From Phyllostachys edulis (Eukaryota; Streptophyta; Magnoliopsida; Poales; Poaceae): a DNA stretch of 64,000 nt. Shown one piece after another: positions 21,910 to 33,147 of this stretch. The notes under the pieces were generated by a model that worked only from the letters and a program-made list of their open reading frames with translations, searched no databases and was not told where the DNA came from. Position 1 is the stretch's first letter; the number at the start of each line of letters is the position of its first letter. A program made the position numbers and the translations under genes. The stretch is taken from positions 33,530,838 to 33,594,837 of the forward strand of contig CM070561.1 in assembly GCA_036346405.1 (NCBI GenBank). The letters run 5' to 3'.

Positions 21910-24900
21910 TGTGGGGTGCCAAAAATACAATTCTGAACTCTTTGTGTATAATGCACTAGTCCAGGATCTCGCTAGTGCACACAGTGACAACATCAGTGAA
22001 ATATCATTTCCATATACAAAAATGACTAATAAATAGGTAAATAACAATAAATATCAGAGTAAAGACCTTAAGGTCAAAGCTTACAATTAATGCCTCAAAA
22101 TGCAAAAAACTCAATGAAGCTGCAGCAGAACATAACGGAATAACTTCAGTGAAGCCCATCCATATGCCCACAAGCAATCGGCTGGGGTAGCGCGACCTAG
22201 TTCTCCACGATCCTTAAAGTAGACCTTGTTGATTAACGATTCTTCCACTTCTGTTGCATGTTTTACAACAAGAGTGAGTACACAACCGTACTCGCAAGTC
22301 ATACTACAGAATGCAATGTATAGATGCAGGCTTATTCCAAAGGAATGGCTTCTGTGGTTATTTTGCAGAAATGAAACATTTGCAGTTTGAATATGAATAA
22401 TAGATTGAAAGCATAAGGTAAAACAAATAGCAATAATAATTTAACAGTTTGATTTCACAAAGACACATAGCCTAAACAAGTTATTCACATAGCCATATGA
22501 TATAAATCACATAGCTCCCTTCCCAAAGTTTTTATGAAAATCTACCCCTCATGTGAAATCCCCGAGCATGTCCATGACCGCAGACGCGGCTATTCGAATA
22601 GATTGATTTAACACTCTGCAGAGTTTGTACACTTTACCCATAAGATGCAATCAACTAGTACGGAGCTGATCACAACAAAACCTTTCAGAAACTTCATCTC
22701 AAGCATTGATACTCCCGATGTGCTTTACGCCAGACTACCCCACACAGGAAGTAAGTCCGACACACATCAATAGACAGGGACACGGCGAACCGCCCCGTGA
22801 TGTGACTACTTGGTAGCACACCTCCGTCCATACAATACAGCCTAACCTACTACCTGAGTAATCAATGTCAAGACTCCATAACTTACTAAGTTAGGCCCGT
22901 CCCATCAGGCAGGTGGTTGTACGAAAGGCCCAGTTCAATAGCGCACAAAGTTAAATCCTTAATTGACCAAAGCAAAACTTCCAAATTGCTACAAATCCCT
23001 ATGCACACAGGTTATTAAGCCCATGCACACAGCTCTACCAAAAGTAGCACACAGTATCCACCACTTGCCTCAGTCTAAATCCTTTCCCACCCTGTTAGTT
23101 AAGTGCAACATATGCCATCAACGAGTAATAGCACATAGTACACACAGTTTTATCACATAGTTCCATAATCACTTAGTCAAGTTTATATTTGCAACTTACA
23201 GGAGATGATGACTCGTAGCATGGCTAAGCAATCTAATCATATCTAACCAACCCATGTTGGTGCTACGATATTACCAACTAAATAAATCAATCTAGGGTGA
23301 CAAAAGATTACGACATAACAAATAGACAATGTGGATATAACAAATGGGATAATAACTACACCCAAAAGCATTTAAATAAATACTTAAAGTAAATGCAATA
23401 ATTTGAATCAAAGTAATTTTAGAAAACTGGGTTCAATATGATCAAAGGTATAACTTGCCTTGCTATAGCAATGATAATCTTATTTATCTTTAATCTTCTA
23501 CTGTCTTGATGTTCAGCTCCTTCTTGATCAGAACTTCCCGAAGTATCAACATCTACTCGTAAACAAGCAGATAAACCAAAACAAATAAATAATAGAGGCA
23601 AATAAATAATAGAGTAAAACAAACTCCAAAAATTAAATAAATAACCCCAATAAATAGATCTTGAATTTAGATGAATTTAGAAATTTGAATGGGCCCAATC
23701 GGAGTTCGGATGCAAAAGATATGGGCTTTGGAAGTTTGAAACTAAAAGAAACCCTAAAAAGGATTTTCAGAATTAACCCGAATTATTTTCCTATTGGAAA
23801 TTCCAGATTAATGACGTCATCAATAGAATTTCAGAATTAAAAGAAATCAAAAGGGGTTCTGACATGTGGGACCCACATGTCGGTGAGACGGCTCGTGTGA
23901 ACTGAGTCCACACCGGATTGGATCTGGATGGTGCAGTTAGGTGGCATGCTCGCGCATGTGATGGCTGAGTCAGCGCCTACATGAGCTGACACGCATGCGC
24001 ATACGTTGATGTGGCGAGCCATGTGGATGTACACGCAGGCAGCCGACGGTGAGGCTTCGGGCTTGACCGACAACAGCGAGTGGCGGCGTCTCGTCAGCAG
24101 CGAGTGCGCGCATTGCGTAAATGAGGCTATTGCACACTTGGGGCTACCTGTGTTGGTACCGAAGAGTGGTGGAGGTGGTTGGAATCGACGCCGAAGCGGA
24201 GGACGAACACAGCGGCTGTCGGGAACGAGCACCAACGAAGCTCCAGAGCAAAGGGAGGGTTCCCGAGGAAGCTCAGGTGACGGGGAAGGTGGTGGTGCAA
24301 TCCACGGAGGCGGAGCACGACCAGCGGCGACAAATTTTGAAGAATGAAGCTTCGACACCAAAACCCTAACTTCGCAATTGCGCCGCCTCTAGGGCTTTAG
24401 GAGGAGAACGGGGTTGGGCTTTGGGATCAGGAAGTACAGGCGATGCGGCCGGCACGGATTTGGAAACCCCCAAAGGAATCCGAGGTGACCACGAGATAGA
24501 GTTAGAGATAGAAGGAGATATGGGATTTGATTCTACCAAATTCGGGTGTGGAAGAGTTAGGGATAAGATCCTCCGCGATTTCTAGAAACAAAACAAATGG
24601 GAAAACGCATTGTCGGACGAAGCTTTGAAACTCGGCAATGGCGGACAATGCACATGGCTCTGCGAGGATGAAGCTGAAATGGAGACGAAGACCTGACACG
24701 CGGGCCTCTGGCGTTAGCAGAGTGCAGTGAAGCGGCACGCGAGACGAGATTTGCAGCGTGAAGAAAGGCTGAGCGGGCCGAGCCGAAGGAGTTGGGCCGA
24801 AACGGAAGGAGATGGGCCAACCGAGGTGGGAATCAGCCCAAAGACTGTTTGGGATTTTTAAATAGGTTTTCTATTTTAGAAAATACCAGAAAATCCAAAT

Positions 24901-25138
24901 AGCAAAAGAAAATAGCAAATGAACTTGGAAAAATTCTAGAAAATATATCCAAGAACATAGAATCCAAATAAAATAGTTTTGACCATTGTTCATGTTGACT
25001 TTAATCATATTAAATTGTTTTGATGCACAAGGTTCAATATTAAGCTTTTAAATTAAAAACAAATAAATCCAAATGGTGAATTTTCTCCCTACTAACTATT
25101 CAAAAGATTTTTAAAGCTCAAAAAATTAGGATGTTACA
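21910..25138 (-). repeat. 5' LTR of Ty3 retrotransposon 1
   Basis: On the minus strand it starts TGTAACATCC at 25138 and ends GGCACCCCACA at 21910, giving TG..CA ends. The segment 22560-22630 matches 26490-26560 and, reversed, 7970-8060 of the other Ty3 LTRs. I did not find a clear primer-binding site between 21450 and 21909; the left edge is approximate. Open frames at 23837-24820 are composition-driven. Confidence 0.65.
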
Positions 25139-25690
25139 GTAATCTGGAGAGTTGTTGATACTAGCATCGCCTGCCTTGTATTTGGCCAGCTCCTCTTCTG
25201 CTGCCTCTAGTCTCTCTTGGGTGGCACGTAGTTCATCTAACATGTGCCCATAGGTGTGCTCCAGAGCCTGCGTCAGATTTACCTAGTGTGTTAGCTCCGG
25301 GAAGTCCTCATCTCTGGGCGAATGAAAGGTACTCCCGAGCCAGGTGGGGATGTGCACCAGATAATAGTGGAATCCGGTGCCGTGGAAGCGGTGATCGTAG
25401 ATGTAGCAGAGTCGGCGTACAGCTTCTCTGGCAGCGTCTTGGGTATACCCTCTGGAAAGGTTCCACGCTGCATCAGGGCGTCGAAGATGTGGAACTCCGT
25501 GTTAGGCTGCAGGTTGGAGTAGAGTATCACCTCTACCCTCCAACGCTCTTGGTTGCCCACCACATACATGTGCCCCTAGTATGCCGGCCTCTCCTGAAAG
25601 TGTAGATGCTGCATCATCTTCCAAAGAGTTGTAGCCTAGTGACCAGCGAAGATCTTGTGGGAAACGGCGTTCGGTGCCTCGGCCATCTAC
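25139..25690 (-). pseudogene. Retrotransposon upstream ORF with coiled-coil segment, broken
   Basis: Starts MAEAPNAVSHKIFAGH, then stops and a frameshift interrupt it. Recognisable stretches are LWKMMQHLHFQERPAY, MYVVGNQERWRVEVILYSNL and, in another frame, LDELRATQERLEAAEEELAK, a heptad-like charged helix. It lies between the primer site and gag, like the extra ORF reported for some rice Ty3 elements (RIRE2/RIRE8 type). Function unknown. Confidence 0.6.
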
Positions 25691-25836
25691 AAGTTTTGAG
25701 AAAGAGATGAGTTAGTAACCATTTTTAAAGAGAAGGGTTGAGGAAGGACACCAGAAAGACCAAAGTATTTTTAGTTTTTAAAAATAAGTCCTTAAGTGTT
25801 TTGTCCATTCTAAGGCCACGACCTACAGTCGATATA

Positions 25837-25848
25837 GCTCTGATACCA
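25837..25848 (-). promoter_or_regulatory. Primer-binding site, initiator Met tRNA type
   Basis: On the minus strand TGGTATCAGAGC, the standard complement of the 3' end of plant initiator Met tRNA, four bases inside the LTR boundary at 25853. Confidence 0.85.
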
Positions 25849-27078
25849 CTCTTGTCGAACCCAGAAATGAAGGATCCCAGATTCCCTGTGTTTCATACAC
25901 TAGTCCAAGAATAGCTAGTGTACATAGTCAAACAAAAGTGATAGCAAAATCATATCACGCATTTATTAACTGATAATCAGAGTTTATTATAGCATTGGGC
26001 ATAAGGCCAAACTTAAAGAAATAGCAGAAGTAAGATAAATAAGTAGGCCACACGATTCGCCACGGACAATCGTTTGGGGGCGTAGCCTATTCGTCCTGAT
26101 CCTCACCGTCTTGATAAAATTCTTCACCTGAATAAATATTATTTAGCAAAAGTGAGCACAACTTCCGTGCTCACAACTTATACCTAGTAACAGAATATAA
26201 TGCATGCATATGTAATCAAATGAGGCTCATAGGGTTATTTTGCATAAAGCAACATTTTCAATTTTAAATACTCATACTAAGTTTCAAAGCAATTTCTAAT
26301 CTATAACTAAAATCAATTTTTAAAATGTCACTTTTATAGTGGATAACCTCCATACATGAATAGTGAAGGATACCCTCCTATCACATGGCTGACCGCCTAA
26401 TTTTACCACAAGGATTAACCATCCTAAAATCATGTGCTAAATTCATTTTTTAAAAACAAAACCAAATTCTAACTTGAGTGGCTTTGCTCAGCATGTCCAT
26501 GATCGTGGACACGGCTATTCGAATAGTTTTACACTGTATAGAGGTTTTACAACTTTACCCACAAGAGATAATTTGCTTTTAATGTCGGCCAATACACGCT
26601 TCCGAATGCGTGCGACTAAGCAATTATCACTAGGCTTTTACAATATTCTACCCCCAAATTATTTATGCCCGCTAAGGTTTCACTTCCATTGGGTTAACCA
26701 TCCTCCGGAAGCACCCTCTTGTGCCAAGTAGGACTACTGTCTGACTGACACCCACACAACAACATGGCACAAATATCAATAAGGTATCACAAATATTAAG
26801 CTTAGTCCTGCCCACTCAGAACATGTGATAGTACAGTGGAGCATAGCAAGATGCGGCTTAAAGACCGGTTCTTAACTGACTTGGGCAACATTCCACAACC
26901 CTGGACTCAATCATACAAATGAATCGATCTTGTGCATCGACTTGCACCCTACCAACATCTATTATGCCCACGTCTAAACCATTTTATTTTATTTCACAGG
27001 AAAAATCATTTTCAAAACTTTCTATGGTAACATAATACCATAGACTTAATTTAAAATAAATTTGAATACTTTGGCTAA

Positions 27079-27462
27079 ACTCCCCAAATTCAAGACTTTG
27101 GTCTAAGCATCATAACAAGGCTATACAATAGACAATACACTTTCAGGGTTAGTGGTTCACGTGGATCATTACAAAGGCCCAAACCTTCTTTCCATGTAGA
27201 TTCCATAGCACCACTTGCAATACCACTTCTCTCAGAAACACCTCACGATACACCTACCCAGACTGCTACTTCACCACTATCTGCAGTCCAAGGTCCAAAT
27301 ATTCAGACTTCAGCGAATATCCGTAGCCATGTTCAAGCAAGTGGCAAAGTAATTCATGCATCTCCAACGAAACATGTTTGCTCCCATTCGGATGGGGTAT
27401 CGATCATTATCGGTGTAGATGCTGCCCCTACACAAAAACAATTATTCAAATTGATTAGATAG
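27079..27462 (+). other. 127-codon open stretch without ATG, unrecognised
   Basis: An uninterrupted frame after a TAA at 27076 and before a TAG at 27460. It contains SIAPLAIPLLSETPHDTPTQ and NIRSHVQASGKVIHA, with a Ser/Thr/Pro-rich middle. A possible splice acceptor TACACTTTCAG lies near 27148. It begins where LTR-like similarity fades. Could be a captured exon or chance; I cannot assign a family. Confidence 0.25.
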
Positions 27463-30400
27463 TAACACCTAATTGTCCTAAAAAAACCAGCCCAGCAAAA
27501 AGATAACTACAGCTATCGAACAAGTTTCCTACCTCTGTCCACACACGCCTATTACTTTTGGTACATGCTGCTTATATATTTGTGCTAATCATTTCCATTC
27601 CTATTCATTCATAGGCAGAGACAACTAGCTTGGTCCCTGCTAAACATAACACATCTGAATATTCAGTCCTTGCAGCAGATTCCCAAACGAAAAAAGGTCC
27701 AATAAATATATTATCAATGTATCATCATATTGCTTCTCTCAGTACATTATTTTGCTAATACAATTATTGAAACATTTCGTCCACAATGAAAGACTAGGCC
27801 ATCAGCCATGAGAAAATTAGACATGGATGAACCAGCAAAGAAAAAAAAAGGGTATTCTCTCAACCTGTTTTATAAGAAATGAAAACACAGCAAGCAATAT
27901 AAATGCAATTTTCCTTTCCAGTTTACCGATCACAAATAAAAGTCCTCATTTGCTGTTCATATTGTAGTGAGACACCATAAACCAACAAAGATATCCAAAG
28001 ACTCAGACACCGCTAGGCCATGTTGCTTTCAGCAGCAACATCACAGCAGCAACGATGAATGCCTTTTGCTCATATAGCAGACTACACTTTGTTATGTACA
28101 TAACTTTAATATCCATGCCACAAAATTAGACAGTACATCCATGATGCATAATACCTACTATGTTCGAAACAAAAATAGTACCCAACAAACTATCTATGTT
28201 GCAGCCTTCGAATTGGAACCTACAGATATTATGTGCTAGCTGAAAAAAAGGTGTCTTATATATATCCTGTAATGTAGATCATATCGTTGCTATCATTGTT
28301 TATCGCTTGTTGTTATCCTATCAACACAACGATAATACCTGCTTTACTCGGGAACACAAATTAGTCCCTTCAAAACAAATACTAAAACATTTCCAATTAA
28401 ACTGCTGAAAACAAAGCTGTTTTTTTTATATACCAAGAAACATTAATAATCCTGGAGTACACTTCCATTTTTCTGCCATTCCAATGAGATTGCTCAGTAT
28501 CAAGAACTAGCTATACGAGATATACAGTAATCTACTCTCTTTTTTTACATGCTTATATACCAGTCCTATTTAATACACACAAAACTTGATTTCCTTTGAC
28601 TGATACAGTACACAGGCGCATCAATACATATACATGCTAGACTAATCCATTGTAAATACATTCCAGTTTCAGCATTGTTCAGTTAAAAGTGAGAAAAAAA
28701 CTAGGCACATTTTCCTCTCTTTTTTAAGAAACAGTCTGTCCATGATTCCAAATAGTTTGCAGCTGTAACTATATACCAAACCATTTCACAGATTTGTACT
28801 AGACAATTGTCATTTCATTCATAGCATGCTTCTTACAAATTCACGATTTAAGATTCCTACACACTTCTTGATACATCCTTGGTCTTCGAAACAGATAGCT
28901 CTACAATATCCACAAACACAATCAAAAGAACAAATGTAGTAGCAACATTTCAGAATAGTACATTTACTTTTAGTTCTAGCCTTTTCATGCTTATATTGTT
29001 ATTTCATTATTTAATTGCTAGATACCATTGGCATCGAAAAGACTTTACGCAATATCAATATTAGTGACGGAAGGTACGTGTTCTTAGATATTGCAATTTG
29101 CCAACATAACACATACTCACATTAGCACGCCTTTTAAAATATCAACATCATATCACTTTGGTTCCCTTCATATCTAGAGAGATCTCCTGCCTCTTAATAA
29201 TCACATCTTAGTCTTTATAGGAGCTTTTTAAAAAACTGACTGTTCACTAATTTGATTTTATATCTCTTTTGTAGCTTGAAGCTCGATTATCATCGCATAT
29301 TTGCAAGGTTGGAAGGTTAGTATATATTATTCTCTTCTTAGTTCATTGTTATTGTTGCTTTCTGCTTTACTGTTATTGTTTATAGCTAATTTTATTTTCT
29401 TACATCTTCATCTTCAGAATTGCATGATTAATAATTGCGATCCATGTTTTACCAATGTTATAAAAGTGAGTCCACTAACCTAGCTCTGCATTCTCATTTT
29501 CCTATTGACATCAATAAATCATATGCTACCTATTCACTTTATATGATCTACTACTCTGTCTGTGTATGATGAATAGCAATATATATATTATTATGGTTTT
29601 TATCTCAATCTTCCGTCTCTTTATAGGAGTGTTTTTTCTTTGTTTCACTGTTTGCATCAATAAATCATGTGCTACATGTTCGCTTTATATGATCTACTGC
29701 TCTGTCTGTGTATGATGAATAGTAATATAGATAGTATTATGGTTCTTATCTGTGTTCAGCTGCTCTAGATCTGTTTTAAATTTAAAGTAGCAATAGTTTG
29801 GTTGTATTTATTGTTTCATGGATGTGTCTATGTTATCCTTTTATGTCTCTCCACGTTCACACTTTTGTCAGCAGTAACAATCTTGGTGTTGTTGCTTCCT
29901 TTCTTATTCTTTCATGTTTTTTGCATTGTTTGTATCTGTGATCAAATTTGTCATGGTTATGCACATTCTTGTGAAATAGAACTAAAAGTAGTATGTGAGA
30001 GACTTGATGTATTAGCTAGCTATTTCTAGGATCGATTAGATTTTCTCAAACATGTAAATGTCGTGTTTCGTTTCATTAAATGTTGGATTGTGCAGCTAGA
30101 TATATCAGCTTAATTCAGTATGACATTAATAACCTAAATTTTAAGGGTACTGTTCTTAAGTGATAGCCTGAAATGAACCTTTAGTGTCCTTTTGGTTATC
30201 ATATTGCAAAGTACTGTTCTTAAGGGTACTGTTCCTACTTTGCAATATTGATATCCTTTCGCGCTTATGGAAGGTATTATGCAAATGCAATCATCTTTCT
30301 TCAGTTGCATACATTTGGTAAGGTAAGGTTTGATTATTTATCTATTTGGGGTTGTCCGATGGAGGTGGTGGGTATGATTAGTTGATTACTAGCAAGATGG

Positions 30401-31811
30401 AAACATATATTGTCTACCTAAACTAAGCTTGAACTTTCCACTTATGGTATTATCGTTGATGAAAATAACATGTCAATGTGTCATATCCTTAGAAGAGAGT
30501 TCAACCAATAATCATCGAAGATGCCTTCTTGGTAAGTTTATCTGTTCATAGTTCTATAGAGTACAAATATTTGTGCCTGTTCGATTTTACTGAATGAATT
30601 CAGCGAAAACATTGGGCTTTGCAAAGTAGCCAATGTGTTTTACACATTTTCTCTTCCTTTCTCTTAGGCTCATGGTGTTCTCAACAATGCAATAGTTGAA
30701 GCGCACAATCCTGATTTGAATGATCGAGTGTACATATACATATACTAACATCTTCTTTCTACTGATGCTGTGGTATTGTAGATTTACACATTGTGATATA
30801 ATATTTTGTTAAATATCCATGTACCATCATATCCTTTTAGTTGAATGCATCATGGTTGTTACTCTTGCAATGTAGAATTCATGGTCTACAGTTTTGCGTT
30901 TGTGCCTTCATCATTAGTTTGGTCATTTACTCAGTTAGTCTTATTTCCCTTTTCCCCACTGAAGTATTACTAAATGATGTGTTATGATATGCTATACACA
31001 GTAGTGATAGTCAAAGGCTGCTACTTTGTAGATTAAATCATCTATATACTCTCTCGGTTCTCTTACAATGTTTACTACAAGCTGCTGCCAATGTTCCTTT
31101 CTGTTCAGGGTTTAATTCTATTCCAACTTTTTCAAGAGGAATTTTGTTCCAAATTTTAGCTGGGTTGAACTAGGCAAAATAAATAGATTGCTACTAAATC
31201 GAAGTTCACTGTTTTAGGGATGGTGGTTTAGAAAAATTATCTTCTTCAGTACCAGGTGCTCAAGCTTTGATGTTGCTCTATTTTGCTTTCTGCATCGATG
31301 TTAGTGGTTACTGATATGCACCTTCTTAGTCTAATTCTGTCAGTTGCACTAGCAGAATGCAAATTGTATCTTCCTTGCTACAAGCATTCCCTTCTTCGAC
31401 AGGATTTGTGCCAGATGCTAATTTAATGATCTAATATTTTTCTAGATGTTGATTAGCTGATCAGACAGTCATATTACTACACATAGCTGATAGCCTATGT
31501 TTCTAATTTTTTTCGTGGCAAATTTGTCATTTTGGCTTAGGTTCATTCCGTATTTTGTAGGCGGCGGATCGTTTTTTTTTTTTTGCATGCCACATTGCAT
31601 TTCAGCGTGTTCTCTTTTGTACTTTTAATGATCATAGACATTATATTTTGGTATTTCAGCAACACATTTGTTTGAGTTTAGTGCACTAGAATTGATTATT
31701 TCCATCGCCGTATTTATTTTAACTCAATAGGTTCATGACAAAGTCTCTTTCTGACATTGCTTCATGAATTTCTTCAACGTATTTCAGCCCAATTGTTGCA
31801 GAGATAACCTT
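27463..31811. other. AT-rich region upstream of a Helitron end
   Basis: About 4.3 kb of T-rich, intron-like DNA. Two similar blocks (near 29505-29600 and 29665-29740, each with ATGATCTACT and CTGTCTGTGTATGATGAATAG) form a partial duplication of about 155-bp offset. Short exon-like pieces (for example 30667-30730) could not be assigned. It may be Helitron interior. Confidence 0.35.
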
Positions 31812-31862
31812 TCAGTCGCAAAGGACTGAACGGGCGCAGCGTAGCGCGCCTTGCCCATCTAG
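31812..31862 (+). mobile_element. Helitron 3' terminus
   Basis: A first hairpin CAGTC-GCAAAG-GACTG is followed by GGCGC-AGCGTAGC-GCGCC, then TTGCCCATCTAG|T. A short GC hairpin about 10 bases before a terminal CTAG, followed by T, is the defining Helitron 3' structure. The 5' TC end was not identified, so the length of the element is unknown. Confidence 0.7.
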
Positions 31863-31954
31863 TAGCAATGATCCGCAAAAGAAACAACCGGAAATGCATC
31901 ATTCAGCGGAGCCTAACGGCTAACGCACTGGTGACCAGTTTCCTCACCCACGAG

Positions 31955-32471
31955 TAGGGATGACAAACAGATACAAATTGTCCGTATTATTCGAGTATCG
32001 TATTCGTTATGATACAAATATGATATAGATTTTTCCATCCGATTGGCAATTTCTCTTTTGTTCGTATTCGCATTTGAATTCGCATAAAAATATGAATGTG
32101 AATATGGTATGAAATTTTCACATCCCAATTATTATTTTATCCGAACTATTCATATTTGTATTCAAATTCAATGAAGCAATATAAATATTTTATTGCAGTA
32201 TGCCTAATTAGTTGGATGATTTTTTCCATTTAATATGAATTTATGTTTCTTTAGGTGAAATAAATAGATTATACTGATTAAGTGTGACTGTACAAAGATA
32301 AAACATCACTAATATCCTCACATTACATAAGTTACGAGGATATCTGAAACTGACAGAATTGAGTAGATATTCAATTCACATTCGTATACGTTATGACATT
32401 CGATTCATATTCGTTTAAAAAATACGATTATGGATACGATTTTACCACTATTAAATTCGTTTTTATCCCTA
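31955..32471. mobile_element. hAT miniature element (517 bp)
   Basis: Ends TAGGGATGACAAA and, on the minus strand, TAGGGATAAAAACGAATT; flanked by CCCACGAG (31947-31954) and CCCATGAG (32472-32479), an 8-bp target duplication with one difference. Like the element at 9161 it is rich in ATTCGTATTCG-type repeats. No coding capacity. Confidence 0.85.
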
Positions 32472-32479
32472 CCCATGAG

Positions 32480-33147
32480 CCCATGACCATGTAGATGGTA
32501 TCGCATTTGACAATAGAGACACAGCATCATGCCGCGCAAGAATCCTTCCTCACTGGTGATCATTGTGCCTGAAGCCCTGATAAAACCAGCGCTCGTACCC
32601 ACACGGTACACTCCCCTTTGGTCTTTGACGCACCACCATGTGCCGCCGTGGAGCCCATCGTCCTACCCTACCAACGCCGCGATCAACAGTGCGACGATGC
32701 AACCGTAAGATCACACGGGGGAAAAACCTTCATCACAGGCACAAAATCGCTCAAGACCACGAGCGTTTCGACCTATTCTGTGAAGCTAAGCTACGATGCT
32801 ATGCTGCTGCACTGCGAGCGACCACATGTGGGCTGATGAGATACGCAATGATAGCAAAGGTTTTCATTCTACGAGCTCGGAATTAACGTTGCTGATCATC
32901 AATGGCAAGCACGGATGGTCCAATGCGACAATAAACGCTGGCTACTCACTCCCATGGCGGATGGGGCAGGGTGCAATGCATGCGCGCGTGAGTTGTGTAC
33001 CAGCCGCGCGGGTGAAACCTTCGTGACAACAATGGCATAAATTCCTGACCGGTTTCCACCGCGCACAATCACGCCCGCAGTACACTGCCCCTCTATACAG
33101 CCTGAAATTAATCCGGTGCCGATGCCGGTCGTGCCGGTCGCGCGGGA
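32480..33147. other. Intergenic DNA downstream of the XTH gene
   Basis: Higher GC than the transposon DNA to the left. No gene recognised; plus-strand frames at 32618-32886 show no family features. The XTH 3' untranslated region should occupy the right part. Confidence 0.45.

Larger units (their letters stand above)
17678..25138 (-). mobile_element. Ty3 retrotransposon 1, truncated, minus strand
   Basis: From right to left: an LTR of about 3.2 kb (25138-21910), gag-pol (about 21720-19870), the 2.0-kb solo LTR insertion, then the rest of the reverse-transcriptase start (17868-17678), where the AT minisatellite cuts it off. RNase H, integrase and the 3' LTR are missing. Long LTRs and the gag-protease order fit chromovirus/Tekay-like grass elements; the clade is an inference. 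Confidence 0.75.
25139..27078 (-). mobile_element. Ty3 retrotransposon 2, 5' part, minus strand
   Basis: Holds, right to left, an LTR beginning at 25853 on the plus coordinate (right edge uncertain, about 27000), a primer-binding site at 25848-25837, and an upstream gag-like frame (25690-25139). Element 1 is inserted in its internal region at 25138/25139; the remainder of element 2 is not found on the other side. Confidence 0.6.
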
